The notes under the pieces are model-generated. The model saw only the letters and a list, made by a program, of their open reading frames with translations, searched no databases and was not told where the DNA came from. From Candidatus Manganitrophaceae bacterium (lineage in GTDB: Bacteria > Nitrospirota > Nitrospiria > SBBL01 > Manganitrophaceae), in the NCBI GenBank assembly GCA_016200325.1, contig JACQEZ010000020.1:405648-469647 (forward strand): a stretch of DNA of 64,000 nt. The letters are read 5' to 3'. How positions within the stretch are numbered: position 1 is the stretch's first letter; every line of letters begins with the position of its first letter. A program made the position numbers and the translations under genes. Below are positions 53,991 to 63,769 of the stretch, in pieces.

Positions 53991-56075
53991 ATGGATTCGA
54001 CCCTGAAGGAAACCAAAAAAAGCCGACCGCTCTTTGATCGAGCGATCTTAGGTCAAGCCTCTGTCGAAGCATTTCGACGGCTCGACCCGCGCCAGCAGGT
54101 CGGCAACCCGGTGATGTTCGTGGTGGAGGTCGGAAGTCTTTTGACGACCGTGCTCTTTATCCAGGCGCTGTTCGGCAAAGGTGAAATGTCGGCTGGGTAT
54201 ATTCTGACGATTTCGATTTGGCTCTGGTTTACGGTGGTTTTCGCCAACTTTGCGGAGGCGGTGGCCGAGGGAAGGGGAAAGGCGCAGGCGGCGGCGCTGA
54301 AGAAATCCCGCCGAGACCTTTCCGCCAAAAAGCTGGCCGCCCCGGAGAATCGGGAAAAATATTCAACCGTTCAAGCGAGCACCTTGCGCAAGGGAGACAG
54401 GGTCCTGGTGGAGGCGGGGGATGATATCCCTGCGGATGGGGAAGTGATCATGGGGGTCGCCTCAGTGAACGAAAGCGCCATCACGGGAGAGAGCGCCCCG
54501 GTCATCCGGGAGTCGGGCGACCGAAGTTCAGTGACGGGAGGGACGCGGGTCCTCTCCGATTGGCTCGTCGTCCGGATTACCACCAACCCCGGGGAGATGT
54601 TCATCGATCGGATGATCGCGATGGTTGAAGGGGCGAAACGTCAGAAAACGCCGAACGAAATCGCGCTGAACATTCTATTGGCGGCGCTGACGATCATCTT
54701 TCTCCTCGTCTGCATCAGCCTCTTGCCCTTTTCGATTTACAGCGTGACCGCCTCCGGTCATGGGGCCCCGGTGGCGGTGACCATCGTGGTCGCCCTGTTG
54801 GTCTGCCTGATTCCGACCACGATCGGGGGACTGCTCTCGGCGATCCGGATCGCCGGGATGGATCGGATGGTTCAGGCCAACGTGATTGCGATGTCGGGCC
54901 AGGCGGTCGAAGCGGCGGGCGACGTCGATGTGCTCCTCCTGGACAAGACCGGCACGATCACCCTCGGAAATCGTCAGGCGACCGAATTTGTCGCGGCCCG
55001 GGGGATCAGCGGAGAGCGTCTCGCCGATGCGGCGCAGCTCGCTTCATTGGCCGACGAGACCCCCGAAGGGCGGAGCATCGTCATCTTGGCGAAGCAGCGT
55101 TATCAAATCAGAGAACGGCAAATTCATGAGCTCGGCGCAACCTTCGTTCCCTTTTCGGCCCAGACGCGAATGAGCGGGGTGAACCTTCCGGGGGGAGAGC
55201 AGATCCGGAAGGGGGCCGGCGACGCGATCGAGGCATGGCTGAAAGAGCAAGGGGGGGAGATTCCGGCGGACGTTCGCGCCGCGGCGGAAAATATCGCCAA
55301 AAAAGGGGGGACCCCGCTGGTCGTCGCGGATGGTCCGAGAGCGCTCGGGGTCATCTACCTGAAAGATATCGTGAAGGGGGGAATCAAAGAACGCTTTTCG
55401 GAGCTTCGAAAGGCGGGGATTAAAACGGTCATGATCACCGGGGACAACCCGCTGACCGCGGCGGCGGTGGCGGCGGAGGCGGGGGTCGATGACTTCCTGG
55501 CGCAGGCGACGCCGGAGACCAAGCTCAAACTCATTCGAGAGCTGCAGACCGGCGGACGGCTGGTGGCGATGACCGGGGATGGGACGAACGATGCGCCGGC
55601 GCTGGCCCAAGCGGACGTGGCGGTGGCGATGAATACGGGGACGCAGGCGGCCAAAGAAGCGGGGAACCTCGTCGACCTCGATTCGAATCCGACGAAGCTG
55701 ATCGAGATCGTCGAGGTCGGCAAACAGCTCTTGATGACCCGCGGCGCGCTGACGACCTTCAGCACCGCCAATGACGTCTCCAAATATTTCGCCATTATCC
55801 CCGCTGCGTTTGCCGGGATCTATCCCGGACTGGCGGCGCTCAACATCATGCGACTGGCGACGCCGCAAAGTGCCGTCCTCTCGGCGGTGATCTTCAATGC
55901 ATTGATCATCGTCGCGCTGATTCCGCTCTGTCTTAAAGGGATCCGCTATCAGCCGGTCTGGGCGGCGGCGCTCTTTCGGCGCAACCTGCTAATCTACGGC
56001 GTCGGGGGGGTGATCGTACCGTTTATCGGAATCAAGGTGATCGATATGATCCTGGTTGCATTCGGCTGGGCGTAG
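53991..56075 (+). CDS. kdpB: KdpB P-type ATPase subunit
   Basis: A 694-residue P-type ATPase. The phosphorylated aspartate is D318 in [14 protein letters not shown]. Other motifs are [18 protein letters not shown] ([15 protein letters not shown]), [20 protein letters not shown], and [20 protein letters not shown] with hinge residues. Helix 4 carries the [19 protein letters not shown] segment found in KdpB. It hydrolyses ATP to drive K+ uptake through KdpA. A repeated hairpin region separates it from kdpC. Confidence 0.97.
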   Translation: MDSTLKETKKSRPLFDRAILGQASVEAFRRLDPRQQVGNPVMFVVEVGSLLTTVLFIQALFGKGEMSAGYILTISIWLWFTVVFANFAEAVAEGRGKAQAAALKKSRRDLSAKKLAAPENREKYSTVQASTLRKGDRVLVEAGDDIPADGEVIMGVASVNESAITGESAPVIRESGDRSSVTGGTRVLSDWLVVRITTNPGEMFIDRMIAMVEGAKRQKTPNEIALNILLAALTIIFLLVCISLLPFSIYSVTASGHGAPVAVTIVVALLVCLIPTTIGGLLSAIRIAGMDRMVQANVIAMSGQAVEAAGDVDVLLLDKTGTITLGNRQATEFVAARGISGERLADAAQLASLADETPEGRSIVILAKQRYQIRERQIHELGATFVPFSAQTRMSGVNLPGGEQIRKGAGDAIEAWLKEQGGEIPADVRAAAENIAKKGGTPLVVADGPRALGVIYLKDIVKGGIKERFSELRKAGIKTVMITGDNPLTAAAVAAEAGVDDFLAQATPETKLKLIRELQTGGRLVAMTGDGTNDAPALAQADVAVAMNTGTQAAKEAGNLVDLDSNPTKLIEIVEVGKQLLMTRGALTTFSTANDVSKYFAIIPAAFAGIYPGLAALNIMRLATPQSAVLSAVIFNALIIVALIPLCLKGIRYQPVWAAALFRRNLLIYGVGGVIVPFIGIKVIDMILVAFGWA

Positions 56076-56077
56076 GG

Positions 56078-56222
56078 CGTGGGGCAGGGCGCATCTGGTG
56101 TGAAGATCTACAATCAACAGACTTCTTCCAGTGCCGGCCCTACATACAAAATAGATCGTGGGGCAGCCTGGTGTGAAGATCTGAGACCACTAATCTCTTC
56201 CATCACCAGGCCCGCATACAAA
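56078..56222. repeat. Two direct copies of a hairpin-forming element between kdpB and kdpC
   Basis: The blocks at 56078-56150 and 56157-56222 both start CGTGGGGCAG, contain CTGGTGTGAAGATCT, and end in CATACAAA. The second copy forms a hairpin (CCTGGTG with CACCAGG, plus GAAGA with TCTTC). Such a spacer could tune the amount of kdpC relative to kdpAB. Confidence 0.65.
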
Positions 56223-56234
56223 TGAGGAGAACTT

Positions 56235-56828
56235 ATGTGGAAGCAAGAACTAAAACCGGCCGTGTTGTTGTTTTTGATCATCACCGTCCTGACCGGGGCG
56301 CTTTATCCTTTCGCCATCACCCAGATCGCTTCGCTCTTTTTTCCGAATCAATCGGGAGGGAGCCTGATCGAGAGAGAGGGGCAAGTGCTCGGATCCGAGC
56401 AGATCGGTCAGCCGTTTGACGATCCGAAATACTTTTGGGGCCGCCCGTCGGCGACCTCGCCGTTCGGTTATAACGCCGCGGCCTCTTCCGGATCAAATCT
56501 TGGCCCGACGAATGAGGCGCTGAAAAAGGCGGTGGCCGACCGGGTGGCCGCATTGAAGTCCGCCGATCCGGAAAATACCGTGCCGGTCCCGGTCGATCTC
56601 GTGACCGCCTCCGGAAGCGGGCTCGACCCGGACATCACCCCTGCCTCGGCCCTCTATCAGCTCCATCGCGTCGCGACCGCCCGCGGCGTCGGGGAGGAGA
56701 CGATCCGGCGTTTGATCGATGAAAAAACCGAAGGGCGGCCGTTCGGAGTGTTTGGAGAGCCCCGCATCAATGTCCTCGATCTCAATCTGACACTCGATGC
56801 GTTTATTCAAAAAAGAGATCTTCCTTAG
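56235..56828 (+). CDS. kdpC: KdpC potassium-transporting ATPase subunit
   Basis: A 197-residue protein with one N-terminal helix (LLFLIITVLTGALYPFAITQ) and a periplasmic domain (DDPKYFWGRPSATSPFGYN; AASSGSNLGPTNEALKKAVA; SGLDPDITPASALYQLHRVA). Family-specific motifs are all present. GAGGAGAACTT is the ribosome-binding site for the ATG at 56235. It completes the KdpFABC pump. Confidence 0.95.
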   Translation: MWKQELKPAVLLFLIITVLTGALYPFAITQIASLFFPNQSGGSLIEREGQVLGSEQIGQPFDDPKYFWGRPSATSPFGYNAAASSGSNLGPTNEALKKAVADRVAALKSADPENTVPVPVDLVTASGSGLDPDITPASALYQLHRVATARGVGEETIRRLIDEKTEGRPFGVFGEPRINVLDLNLTLDAFIQKRDLP

Positions 56829-56914
56829 CACCCGACAGGCATGTTTTTTTCGGCCAATTATGATAAAAATAGGGTGGCCCGACCCCTTAAGCAATCTAAC
56901 TTGATCACGGAAGC

Positions 56915-59626
56915 ATGATGGAAGAGCACCGGCCCGATCCCGACGCGCTTTTAAAACGCGTTCATGAGGAGGAAAAAAAACAAGCGCGCGGTAAGCTCCG
57001 TGTCTTCTTCGGCGCGGCCGCCGGCGTGGGAAAAACCTTCGCCATGTTGGAGGCGGCCCACGAACAGGTGGAGGCGGGGATCAACGTCCTCATCGGCTGG
57101 GTCGAGACCCACGGACGGCGAGAGACCGAGGCGCTGGTGGAAGGGCTGGAGGCGCTCCCACCGCGGCAGGTCGAGTATCAATCGGCCGTCCTGAAGGAGT
57201 TTGACCTCGATGCGGCGCTGAAGCGTCGTCCGACCCTCATTTTAATGGACGAGCTGGCGCACACGAACGCCCCCGTCGCACGCCATGCCAAGCGTTGGCA
57301 AGATGTGGTGGAGTTGCTCGACGCCGGCATTCATGTTTATACCACGGTGAATGTTCAACACCTGGAAAGCCTCAACGACATCGTCACCCAGATCACCGGC
57401 ATTCCGGTTCATGAAACGGTCCCCGACTCCATCCTGGAGCAGGCCGATGAGCTGGAGCTGATTGATATCCCGCCTGAGGATCTCATCCGCCGCCTCAAAG
57501 AGGGGAAGGTCTATGTCCCCGAGCAGGCCGAGCATGCCATTCACAACTTCTTTCGGAAAGGAAACCTGACGGCGCTCCGGGAGTTGGCGCTGCGGCGCAC
57601 CGCCGATCGGGTCGACGCGGAGATGCAGGTCTATCGTCTGGACCACGCGGTGCCGAGGGTCTGGCCGGCGGGTGAGACGATCATGGTCTGTGTGAATCCG
57701 ACCGCCCGGGCGAGGAAGCTCATCCGTACGGCCCGCCGCATGGCCGGAGGGCTGCATGCCAAATGGATCGCCGCCTACGTCCAGACCTCGGAACATCTGC
57801 GCCGGCCCGAATCGGAGCGCGATCAGGTGGTGCAGGCGCTGCGGCTGGCCGAGCAGCTCGGCGCCGAGACGGTCACCCTCAGCGGGCATCGAATCAGCCA
57901 GGAGATCCTCAGCTATGCGCGCGCGAAGAATGTTACCCGGATCATCGTCGGCAAGACCATCCGGCCCCGCTGGAAAGAGCTCTTCTTCGGCTCGGTCGTT
58001 TCGGACCTGGTCCGGGAGAGCGGCGACATCGATGTCTATGTCATCACCGGCGAAGCGGGCCGAAGCCGCTCGATGGCGGCGCGGATCTTTCGACTGACCA
58101 GCCGCTGGCCGGCCTATCTGAAGGCGGCGCTGATGGTGGCGGCGGCGTCGGGGATCGCCTCCTGGATGCAGCCGACCTTCGCATCGACCAATATCGTCAT
58201 GATTTATTTATTGGCGGTCGTTTTTGTCGCCTCGCGCTGGGGGCGCGGCCCGTCGGTGCTCGCCTCGATCTTGTCGGTCGCGGCCTTTGATTTCTTCTTT
58301 GTTCCCCCCTCCCTTTCCTTCGCCATCTCCGACACGGAATACCTCATCACCTTTTTGGTGATGTTGCTGACGGCGCTGCTGATCAGCAACCTGACGATCC
58401 GCAACCGCGAGCAGGCCGAACTGGCCCGCGACCGTGAGCGGCGCACCGGGGCGCTCTATGCGATGAGCCGGGAGCTGACCCAGACCCGACTGGTCGGAGG
58501 CCTCTCCCGCGTTGCCCTTCGACATATCAGCGAGGTCTTCAAATGCCAGGCGGCGGTCTTCCTGGCTGACGAGATGAACCATTTGAGACCGGCGATCGGG
58601 GAGGAGGCCGCCTGGATTCAAGACGACAAAAACGTCGGCGTGGCGCAGTGGGTCTTTGATCATGCGCAGATGGCCGGGATGGGGACCGATAATCTCCCTG
58701 GCGCCGATGCGCTCTTTCTCCCCCTGGTCGCCCCGCACGGCGTGTTGGGGGTATTGGCGGTCCGGCCGGAGCAGGCGCGGCAGTTTATGGAGCCGGAGCG
58801 GGTTCACCTGCTCGAGACCTTCGCGAATTTGATGGGGAGCGCGATCGAGCGGGCGATGTTGGCCGAAGCGGGCCAACAGGCGCAGGTGATGATCGAAGCC
58901 GAACGGATGCGCAACGCGTTGCTGAGCGCCGTCTCGCATGACTTAAGAACCCCCCTCGCGGCGATCGCAGGGGCAGTCAGCAGCCTTTTCGAGGGGCGGG
59001 TCGATTTCGATCCGCAGACTCGGAAGCAGCTGATTCAATCGATCCATGAAGAGGTGATGTGGATGGATCGGCTGGTCAATAACCTCCTTTACATGACGCG
59101 GTTGGAGGCCGGCGCCATCCAGCTTCGCAAAGAGCCGCTTCCGCTGGAAGAGGTCGTCGGGGCGGCGCTGGTTCGGATTGAAAAAAAATTGGGCGATCGG
59201 CCCGTCACCACGCAGGTGCCGACCGACGGACCGCTCGTCCCGATGGACGGTGTTCTGATCGAAGAGGTCTTGATCAACCTCCTCGAGAATGCAACGAAGT
59301 ACACGCCGCCCGGCAGTCCGATCGAGCTCTCGGCGGAATTTAGTGAGGAGGAGGTGATCCTCTCCCTGGCCGACCGGGGGCCGGGAATTCCGGAAGGGGA
59401 GGAAGCGCGGATCTTCGACAAGTTCTACCGGACCGGTCCGAAGCGGACCCGCGGCGTCGGGTTGGGGCTGGCGATTTGCCAAGGAATCGTGGCGGCGCAC
59501 GGGGGCCGGATCTGGGTGGAGAACCGCCCCGACGGAGGAGCCCGCTTTCGCTTCGCCTTGCCGGTCACCGGCGAGCAGCCGCAGGTCGAAGCCGAAGATG
59601 CGGAAGATCAGGCGACCCGACGATGA
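56915..59626 (+). CDS. kdpD: KdpD sensor histidine kinase
   Basis: A 903-residue sensor. The N-terminal KdpD domain has FFGAAAGVGKT near residue 32. A Usp-like domain (about 250-370) precedes four helices (about 395-495), a GAF domain (about 520-640), a HisKA with H675 in SHDLRTPLAAIAG, and a HATPase with NLLENATKYTPPGSP and GVGLGLAI. It senses low potassium or osmotic stress and phosphorylates KdpE. The start may be either of two adjacent ATGs (56915 or 56918). kdpE begins inside its last codons. Confidence 0.95.
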   Translation: MMEEHRPDPDALLKRVHEEEKKQARGKLRVFFGAAAGVGKTFAMLEAAHEQVEAGINVLIGWVETHGRRETEALVEGLEALPPRQVEYQSAVLKEFDLDAALKRRPTLILMDELAHTNAPVARHAKRWQDVVELLDAGIHVYTTVNVQHLESLNDIVTQITGIPVHETVPDSILEQADELELIDIPPEDLIRRLKEGKVYVPEQAEHAIHNFFRKGNLTALRELALRRTADRVDAEMQVYRLDHAVPRVWPAGETIMVCVNPTARARKLIRTARRMAGGLHAKWIAAYVQTSEHLRRPESERDQVVQALRLAEQLGAETVTLSGHRISQEILSYARAKNVTRIIVGKTIRPRWKELFFGSVVSDLVRESGDIDVYVITGEAGRSRSMAARIFRLTSRWPAYLKAALMVAAASGIASWMQPTFASTNIVMIYLLAVVFVASRWGRGPSVLASILSVAAFDFFFVPPSLSFAISDTEYLITFLVMLLTALLISNLTIRNREQAELARDRERRTGALYAMSRELTQTRLVGGLSRVALRHISEVFKCQAAVFLADEMNHLRPAIGEEAAWIQDDKNVGVAQWVFDHAQMAGMGTDNLPGADALFLPLVAPHGVLGVLAVRPEQARQFMEPERVHLLETFANLMGSAIERAMLAEAGQQAQVMIEAERMRNALLSAVSHDLRTPLAAIAGAVSSLFEGRVDFDPQTRKQLIQSIHEEVMWMDRLVNNLLYMTRLEAGAIQLRKEPLPLEEVVGAALVRIEKKLGDRPVTTQVPTDGPLVPMDGVLIEEVLINLLENATKYTPPGSPIELSAEFSEEEVILSLADRGPGIPEGEEARIFDKFYRTGPKRTRGVGLGLAICQGIVAAHGGRIWVENRPDGGARFRFALPVTGEQPQVEAEDAEDQATRR

Positions 59627-60315
59627 CACAACGTGAGCCGATTATTTTAGTGATCGAAGACGAGACCCCGATCCATCACTTTATCCAGACGACCCTCTCC
59701 GGCGCCGGCTATCGGGTGGTCGATGCCAAGAACGGAAAAGAGGGGCTGACCGAGGCGATGGCATGGAACCCCGATGTGGTATTGCTCGACCTGGGGCTTC
59801 CCGACATCGACGGCCTGGAGGTGATCCAGCGGCTCCGGGAGTGGACCTCCCGGCCGATCATCGTCCTCACCGCCCGGTCCCAAGAGCACGACAAGGTGAC
59901 CGCCCTGGATCTGGGCGCCGACGACTATCTGACGAAGCCCTTCGGAATCGAAGAGCTGCTGGCGCGCATGCGGGTGGCGCTCCGGCGGACGGCCCGAACC
60001 GAGGCGGGCGAATTGATTTTCCAGCTGGGAAACTTGCGGGTCGATCTCGGAAAGCGTCAGGTCTTCGTCGGTGAAAGAGAGATCCATCTCAGCGCCACCG
60101 AATACAAGCTGTTCGCGGTGTTGGTTCGCCATGCCGGGAAGGTCATCACCCATCGTCAATTACTCAAAGAGGTCTGGGGCCCGCTCCACGCGGACGACGC
60201 CCCTTACTTGCGCGTTTATATGCGACAGCTGCGGGGCAAGCTGGAGGAAAACCCCGCGCGCCCGCGGTATCTCTTAACCGAGATGGGGGTGGGATACCGT
60301 CTGCGGGTAGACTGA
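59623..60315 (+). CDS. kdpE: KdpE response regulator
   Basis: A 230-residue OmpR-family regulator. The receiver domain has phospho-acceptor D56 (VLLDLGLPDIDGLEV) and the conserved Thr/Lys (LTARSQEHDK; LTKPFGIEELLAR). The C-terminal winged helix (LSATEYKLFAVLVRHAGKVI; VYMRQLRGKLEENPARPRYL) binds DNA. The ATG at 59623 overlaps the kdpD stop (ATGA), so the pair is co-translated. Its likely target is the AT-rich tandem repeat at 51887-51906. Confidence 0.96.
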   Translation: MTQREPIILVIEDETPIHHFIQTTLSGAGYRVVDAKNGKEGLTEAMAWNPDVVLLDLGLPDIDGLEVIQRLREWTSRPIIVLTARSQEHDKVTALDLGADDYLTKPFGIEELLARMRVALRRTARTEAGELIFQLGNLRVDLGKRQVFVGEREIHLSATEYKLFAVLVRHAGKVITHRQLLKEVWGPLHADDAPYLRVYMRQLRGKLEENPARPRYLLTEMGVGYRLRVD

Positions 60316-60437
60316 CATCCATCGGTAGAACGCTTCCATCCCTTCTCGGATTCTCCAAAGCAACCCTCTCTCATTGAGCCGAATATAGAATCAACGCGGA
60401 CAAGGGTGTCGCTCCATTAAGATTAAGCGTGTTGGAA

Positions 60438-60497
60438 CGGGGGCGTTGCCCCCAAACGCCCAGCGACGATCTCAACGTCGTCGGGTTTTACCCCGCG
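60438..60497 (-). repeat. Partial copy of the dispersed hairpin repeat
   Basis: GGGGGCGTTGCCCCC, then a segment ending TCGTCGGGTTTTACCCC, matches in layout the far end of the repeat at 63772-63830 (hairpin, CCC-rich linker, TCGTGGGGTTTTACCCC). It is degenerate. Confidence 0.5.
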
Positions 60498-60689
60498 ACT
60501 CTCAGTTTGCTGTCCGCAAATCAAAATGCTTTCTCCCCCCAAATCTTTTGCGAGATCTTTTGCAATATCTTTTGATTGATATTTATCCTTTTTTATTGTA
60601 TACGGTAGTAATACTCAGTGGCGTGGCGGTTCTGCCATTGAGTTAGACTCGAAGACCTGGATCACCATTCACCATCATGAGGTCGATAG
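60498..60689. promoter_or_regulatory. Intergenic region with a 12-base tandem repeat and possible promoter
   Basis: The gap 60316-60689 has no gene. ATCTTTTG recurs three times at 12-base intervals (60543-60578). It runs into TTGATA (60576-60581), 17 bases, TATACG (60599-60604), a plausible weak promoter for the histidine kinase at 60690. Confidence 0.45.
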
Positions 60690-63674
60690 ATGCACCGGAG
60701 GGTCCCGCCGGTTAAGAACCTGCAGGCAGAGGAGTCCGTCCCCCGTTCCCTGCGGCCCCTCTCCTCCTTCGGCCCGGCCCCCGCGGCCCTCCTCCTGATC
60801 ATCTCATTACTCCTTACCGGAATTGCTTGGCATTACACCTCTCTTCGGATCGAAGCGACCGCCAGAGCACAATTCGATCGAAAAGTCCTCGAAGCGAAAG
60901 AGGCGATTCATCGGCGGCTGCAGGCCTACATCGACGCGCTCTTGGCGGTCCGCGGCCTCTTCACCCTTCATGACGAGATCAGCCCCGCAGAGTGGAAAGG
61001 GTTCGTCCATCAGCTCGACCTTCAGAAACGCTATCCCGGTATCCATGACATTGCGTTTGCCCGTTATGTTCCCAATTCAGAAAAAGTCGAATACGAGCGG
61101 CGGGTGAGGCGCGATACCCGCGTCGATCCAAACGGCCATCTCGATTTTTCAATCCATCCGGCCGGAGAGCGCGACGCCTACTATCCGCTCGACTATCTTG
61201 AGACCTTTTCTTCAAATCAGGAGCAATTCGGCTTCGACATCGGCAGCGATCCGATCCGGCGTTTGGTCATCGAGCAGGCGCGCGACAGTGGCAGGCCGGT
61301 CGCCACCGGACGGATCGTTCTCGTTTTCCCGCGAGAGTCCGGCTTTGCGATCCGGCTGGCCGTCTACCGATATGGAATGCCGCACGAATCGGTTGAGGAG
61401 CGGCGGCGCGCCTTGCTCGGTTTTGCGAGCGCCGCTTTTTCGATGACCGAATTGCTCAAAGAGGTTTGGGGCGATTATGCCCGCCGGGAGGTCGATTTCA
61501 AAATCTATGACATGGAGCCGTCCATCGACGGAGAGCCAAACCGCTCGGTCAAACCGTCGCAGTTGCTGTATGACGACGAGATTCTCTATTCAAAGGTTCC
61601 AAACAATTACCCTCGCTTTCGACGTAGGGAGGTCGTGGAGGTGGCGGGGCGGCAATGGGTCGTCGACGCTTCCACCAAACCGAATTTTAAAATGGGCCTT
61701 CAGGAGTACCTGCCTCTTTTTGTATTGTTCGGTGGATCGGTCATCAGTGTATCGCTTTTTTATGTCGTCCGCGCCGTCGGATTGTCCCAGAGACGCGCCG
61801 TCGATCTCGCCACGGTGATGACCGCCGACTTGCGGGAGACGGAGGAGCGATTTCGCGCCCTCTTCGACCGGGCCGCCATCGGGATGGCCCAGCTCGATCT
61901 CGACGGGCGTTTCCTGAAGGTCAATCAAAAGGTAATCGACCTGCTCGGTTACACGGAAGAAGAGCTTCTCGGCCGGACGTTTTCTCAAATCACCCATCCC
62001 GACGATGTCGGGCCCAATCTCGATCTAAAACGGCGGTTGTTGGCCGGCGAGATCGAGACCTATGAGATGGAGAAGCGTTATCTCCACAAAGGAGGGGGAA
62101 TGATCTGGACGCATCTCAGCGTCTCTCTGATATATGACGGCTATGGAGAGCCGAAATATTTTATCGGCGTCATCAATGATATCTCGGACCGGCGGCGCGC
62201 AGAAGAGGCGCTTCGGGAGAGCGAATCCCGTCTGAGGATGATCATCGACAACGTGCCGGAGTGTGTGAAGACGGTCAGCCTGGATGGCTCTCTTCTCGCC
62301 GTCAATCCGGCCGGACTCCGAATGGTCGAAGCCGAGTCGAGTGACAAGGTCGTCGGGAGAAAGTTGATCGATGTCGTTCATCCGGAAGATCGGCCCGACT
62401 TCCTTCGGTCCCATCAGGCGTTCTGCCGGGGTGAGGCAGGGCGGCTGCAGTACCGTCTGGTTGGGTTACAGGGAACCCTTCGTTGGATGGATTCCCACGC
62501 CGTTCCGCTGAGAAATGAGCGGGGAGAGATCGCTTCCATCCTGTCGGTCACCCGCGACATCACCGAACAGAAGCAGGTGGAAGAAGCGCTGCGGGAGAAC
62601 AAGCGCGCCCTCTCGACGCTGATCAGCAATCTGCCGGGGATCGCCTACCGTTGCCGAAACGATCACGACTGGACGGCGGAATTCATCAGCGAGGGCTGCT
62701 ACCCGCTTACCGGTTATCGTCCGGCCGATTTCATCGAAGATAAAAAAATTTCTTTCGGAAAGCTGATCCATCCGGACCATCAGGACCGGGTCTGGAGCGA
62801 CGTACAAGCGGCGCTTCAAGAAAAAAAACCGTTCCAGCTCGTTTATCGAATCATCGCCGCCTCGGGCGAAGAGAAGTGGGTCTGGGAGCAGGGACGGGGA
62901 ATTTTCTCGCCGGAAGGAGCGCTCCTCGCCTTGGAAGGTCTGGTGATGGAGATCACCGAACAAAAGCAGGCCGAAGAGGCGTTGCGGCATTCACGCCAAC
63001 AGTTGCGGGACCTCTCCACACGCCTGCAGACGATCTTGGAAGAAGAGCGAACACGGATCTCTCGGGAGATTCACGATGAGTTGGGGCAGCAGCTGACGAT
63101 TTTAAGAATGGACCTCTCCTGGCTGCTGAAGCGCTTGTCGGCCGAGCAGGCGATCCTCCGAGAGCGGACGCAATCGATGATCCATCTGGTCGATACGACG
63201 ATTCAATCGGTTCGAAAAATCTCGACCGAAATGAGACCGGGGGTACTCGACGATCTCGGGCTGACCGCCGCGATGGAGTGGCAGATCGAAGATTTCAAAA
63301 ACCGAACCGGAATACGATGTCTCTTTACCGCCTGCCCACAAGAGATCACGCTCGATCCGGGCCGTTCGACGACGGTGTTTCGCATCTTTCAAGAAACCCT
63401 CACGAATATCGTTCGGCATGCCAATGCGAATGAGGTCAAGATCCGGCTGGAGCGGGAAGGCAGCCACCTCCTCCTGGAAGTCTGCGACAACGGAAAGGGG
63501 ATCAGCGAAGAAGAGATCGCCAATTCGAAATCGCTCGGACTGCTGGGGATGCGCGAGCGGACGCTCCTCTGGGGGGGGACGGTTCAGATTCACGGGATAT
63601 CGGGGAGGGGAACGCGCGTCTCCGTGAACATTCCCCTTTCCCAGCCGAGCCCGGTGGCAGAGACCGCTTCCTGA
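60690..63674 (+). CDS. CHASE-PAS sensor histidine kinase (HisKA_3 type)
   Basis: A 994-residue membrane kinase. A first helix (about 31-48) and second helix (about 338-360) flank a periplasmic CHASE-type domain. Three PAS/PAC repeats follow (about 380-500, 510-625, 640-755; each ends in a PAC-type block such as VINDISDRRRAEEALRESES). The kinase core has the phospho-acceptor H795 in REIHDELGQQLT (HisKA_3, LuxR-partner type) and a HATPase with EVCDNGKGISEEE and LGLLGMRER. No response regulator is adjacent in the window, so it is an orphan; an NarL/FixJ-type partner is expected for this kinase class. Confidence 0.9.
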   Translation: MHRRVPPVKNLQAEESVPRSLRPLSSFGPAPAALLLIISLLLTGIAWHYTSLRIEATARAQFDRKVLEAKEAIHRRLQAYIDALLAVRGLFTLHDEISPAEWKGFVHQLDLQKRYPGIHDIAFARYVPNSEKVEYERRVRRDTRVDPNGHLDFSIHPAGERDAYYPLDYLETFSSNQEQFGFDIGSDPIRRLVIEQARDSGRPVATGRIVLVFPRESGFAIRLAVYRYGMPHESVEERRRALLGFASAAFSMTELLKEVWGDYARREVDFKIYDMEPSIDGEPNRSVKPSQLLYDDEILYSKVPNNYPRFRRREVVEVAGRQWVVDASTKPNFKMGLQEYLPLFVLFGGSVISVSLFYVVRAVGLSQRRAVDLATVMTADLRETEERFRALFDRAAIGMAQLDLDGRFLKVNQKVIDLLGYTEEELLGRTFSQITHPDDVGPNLDLKRRLLAGEIETYEMEKRYLHKGGGMIWTHLSVSLIYDGYGEPKYFIGVINDISDRRRAEEALRESESRLRMIIDNVPECVKTVSLDGSLLAVNPAGLRMVEAESSDKVVGRKLIDVVHPEDRPDFLRSHQAFCRGEAGRLQYRLVGLQGTLRWMDSHAVPLRNERGEIASILSVTRDITEQKQVEEALRENKRALSTLISNLPGIAYRCRNDHDWTAEFISEGCYPLTGYRPADFIEDKKISFGKLIHPDHQDRVWSDVQAALQEKKPFQLVYRIIAASGEEKWVWEQGRGIFSPEGALLALEGLVMEITEQKQAEEALRHSRQQLRDLSTRLQTILEEERTRISREIHDELGQQLTILRMDLSWLLKRLSAEQAILRERTQSMIHLVDTTIQSVRKISTEMRPGVLDDLGLTAAMEWQIEDFKNRTGIRCLFTACPQEITLDPGRSTTVFRIFQETLTNIVRHANANEVKIRLEREGSHLLLEVCDNGKGISEEEIANSKSLGLLGMRERTLLWGGTVQIHGISGRGTRVSVNIPLSQPSPVAETAS

Positions 63675-63769
63675 TGGATATCCCCGACGTTGGATAGATG
63701 CAGGTATGGATTCTGCCTCCGTAGGATCCAATGAGAAGCAAAATTATGTCGAGGAAAAATTTGGATTCG

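Noticed and set aside
55044..55868. Minus-strand ORF of 274 residues inside kdpB
   Set aside because: Antisense shadow of a clearly conserved gene; Arg-rich translation without motifs.
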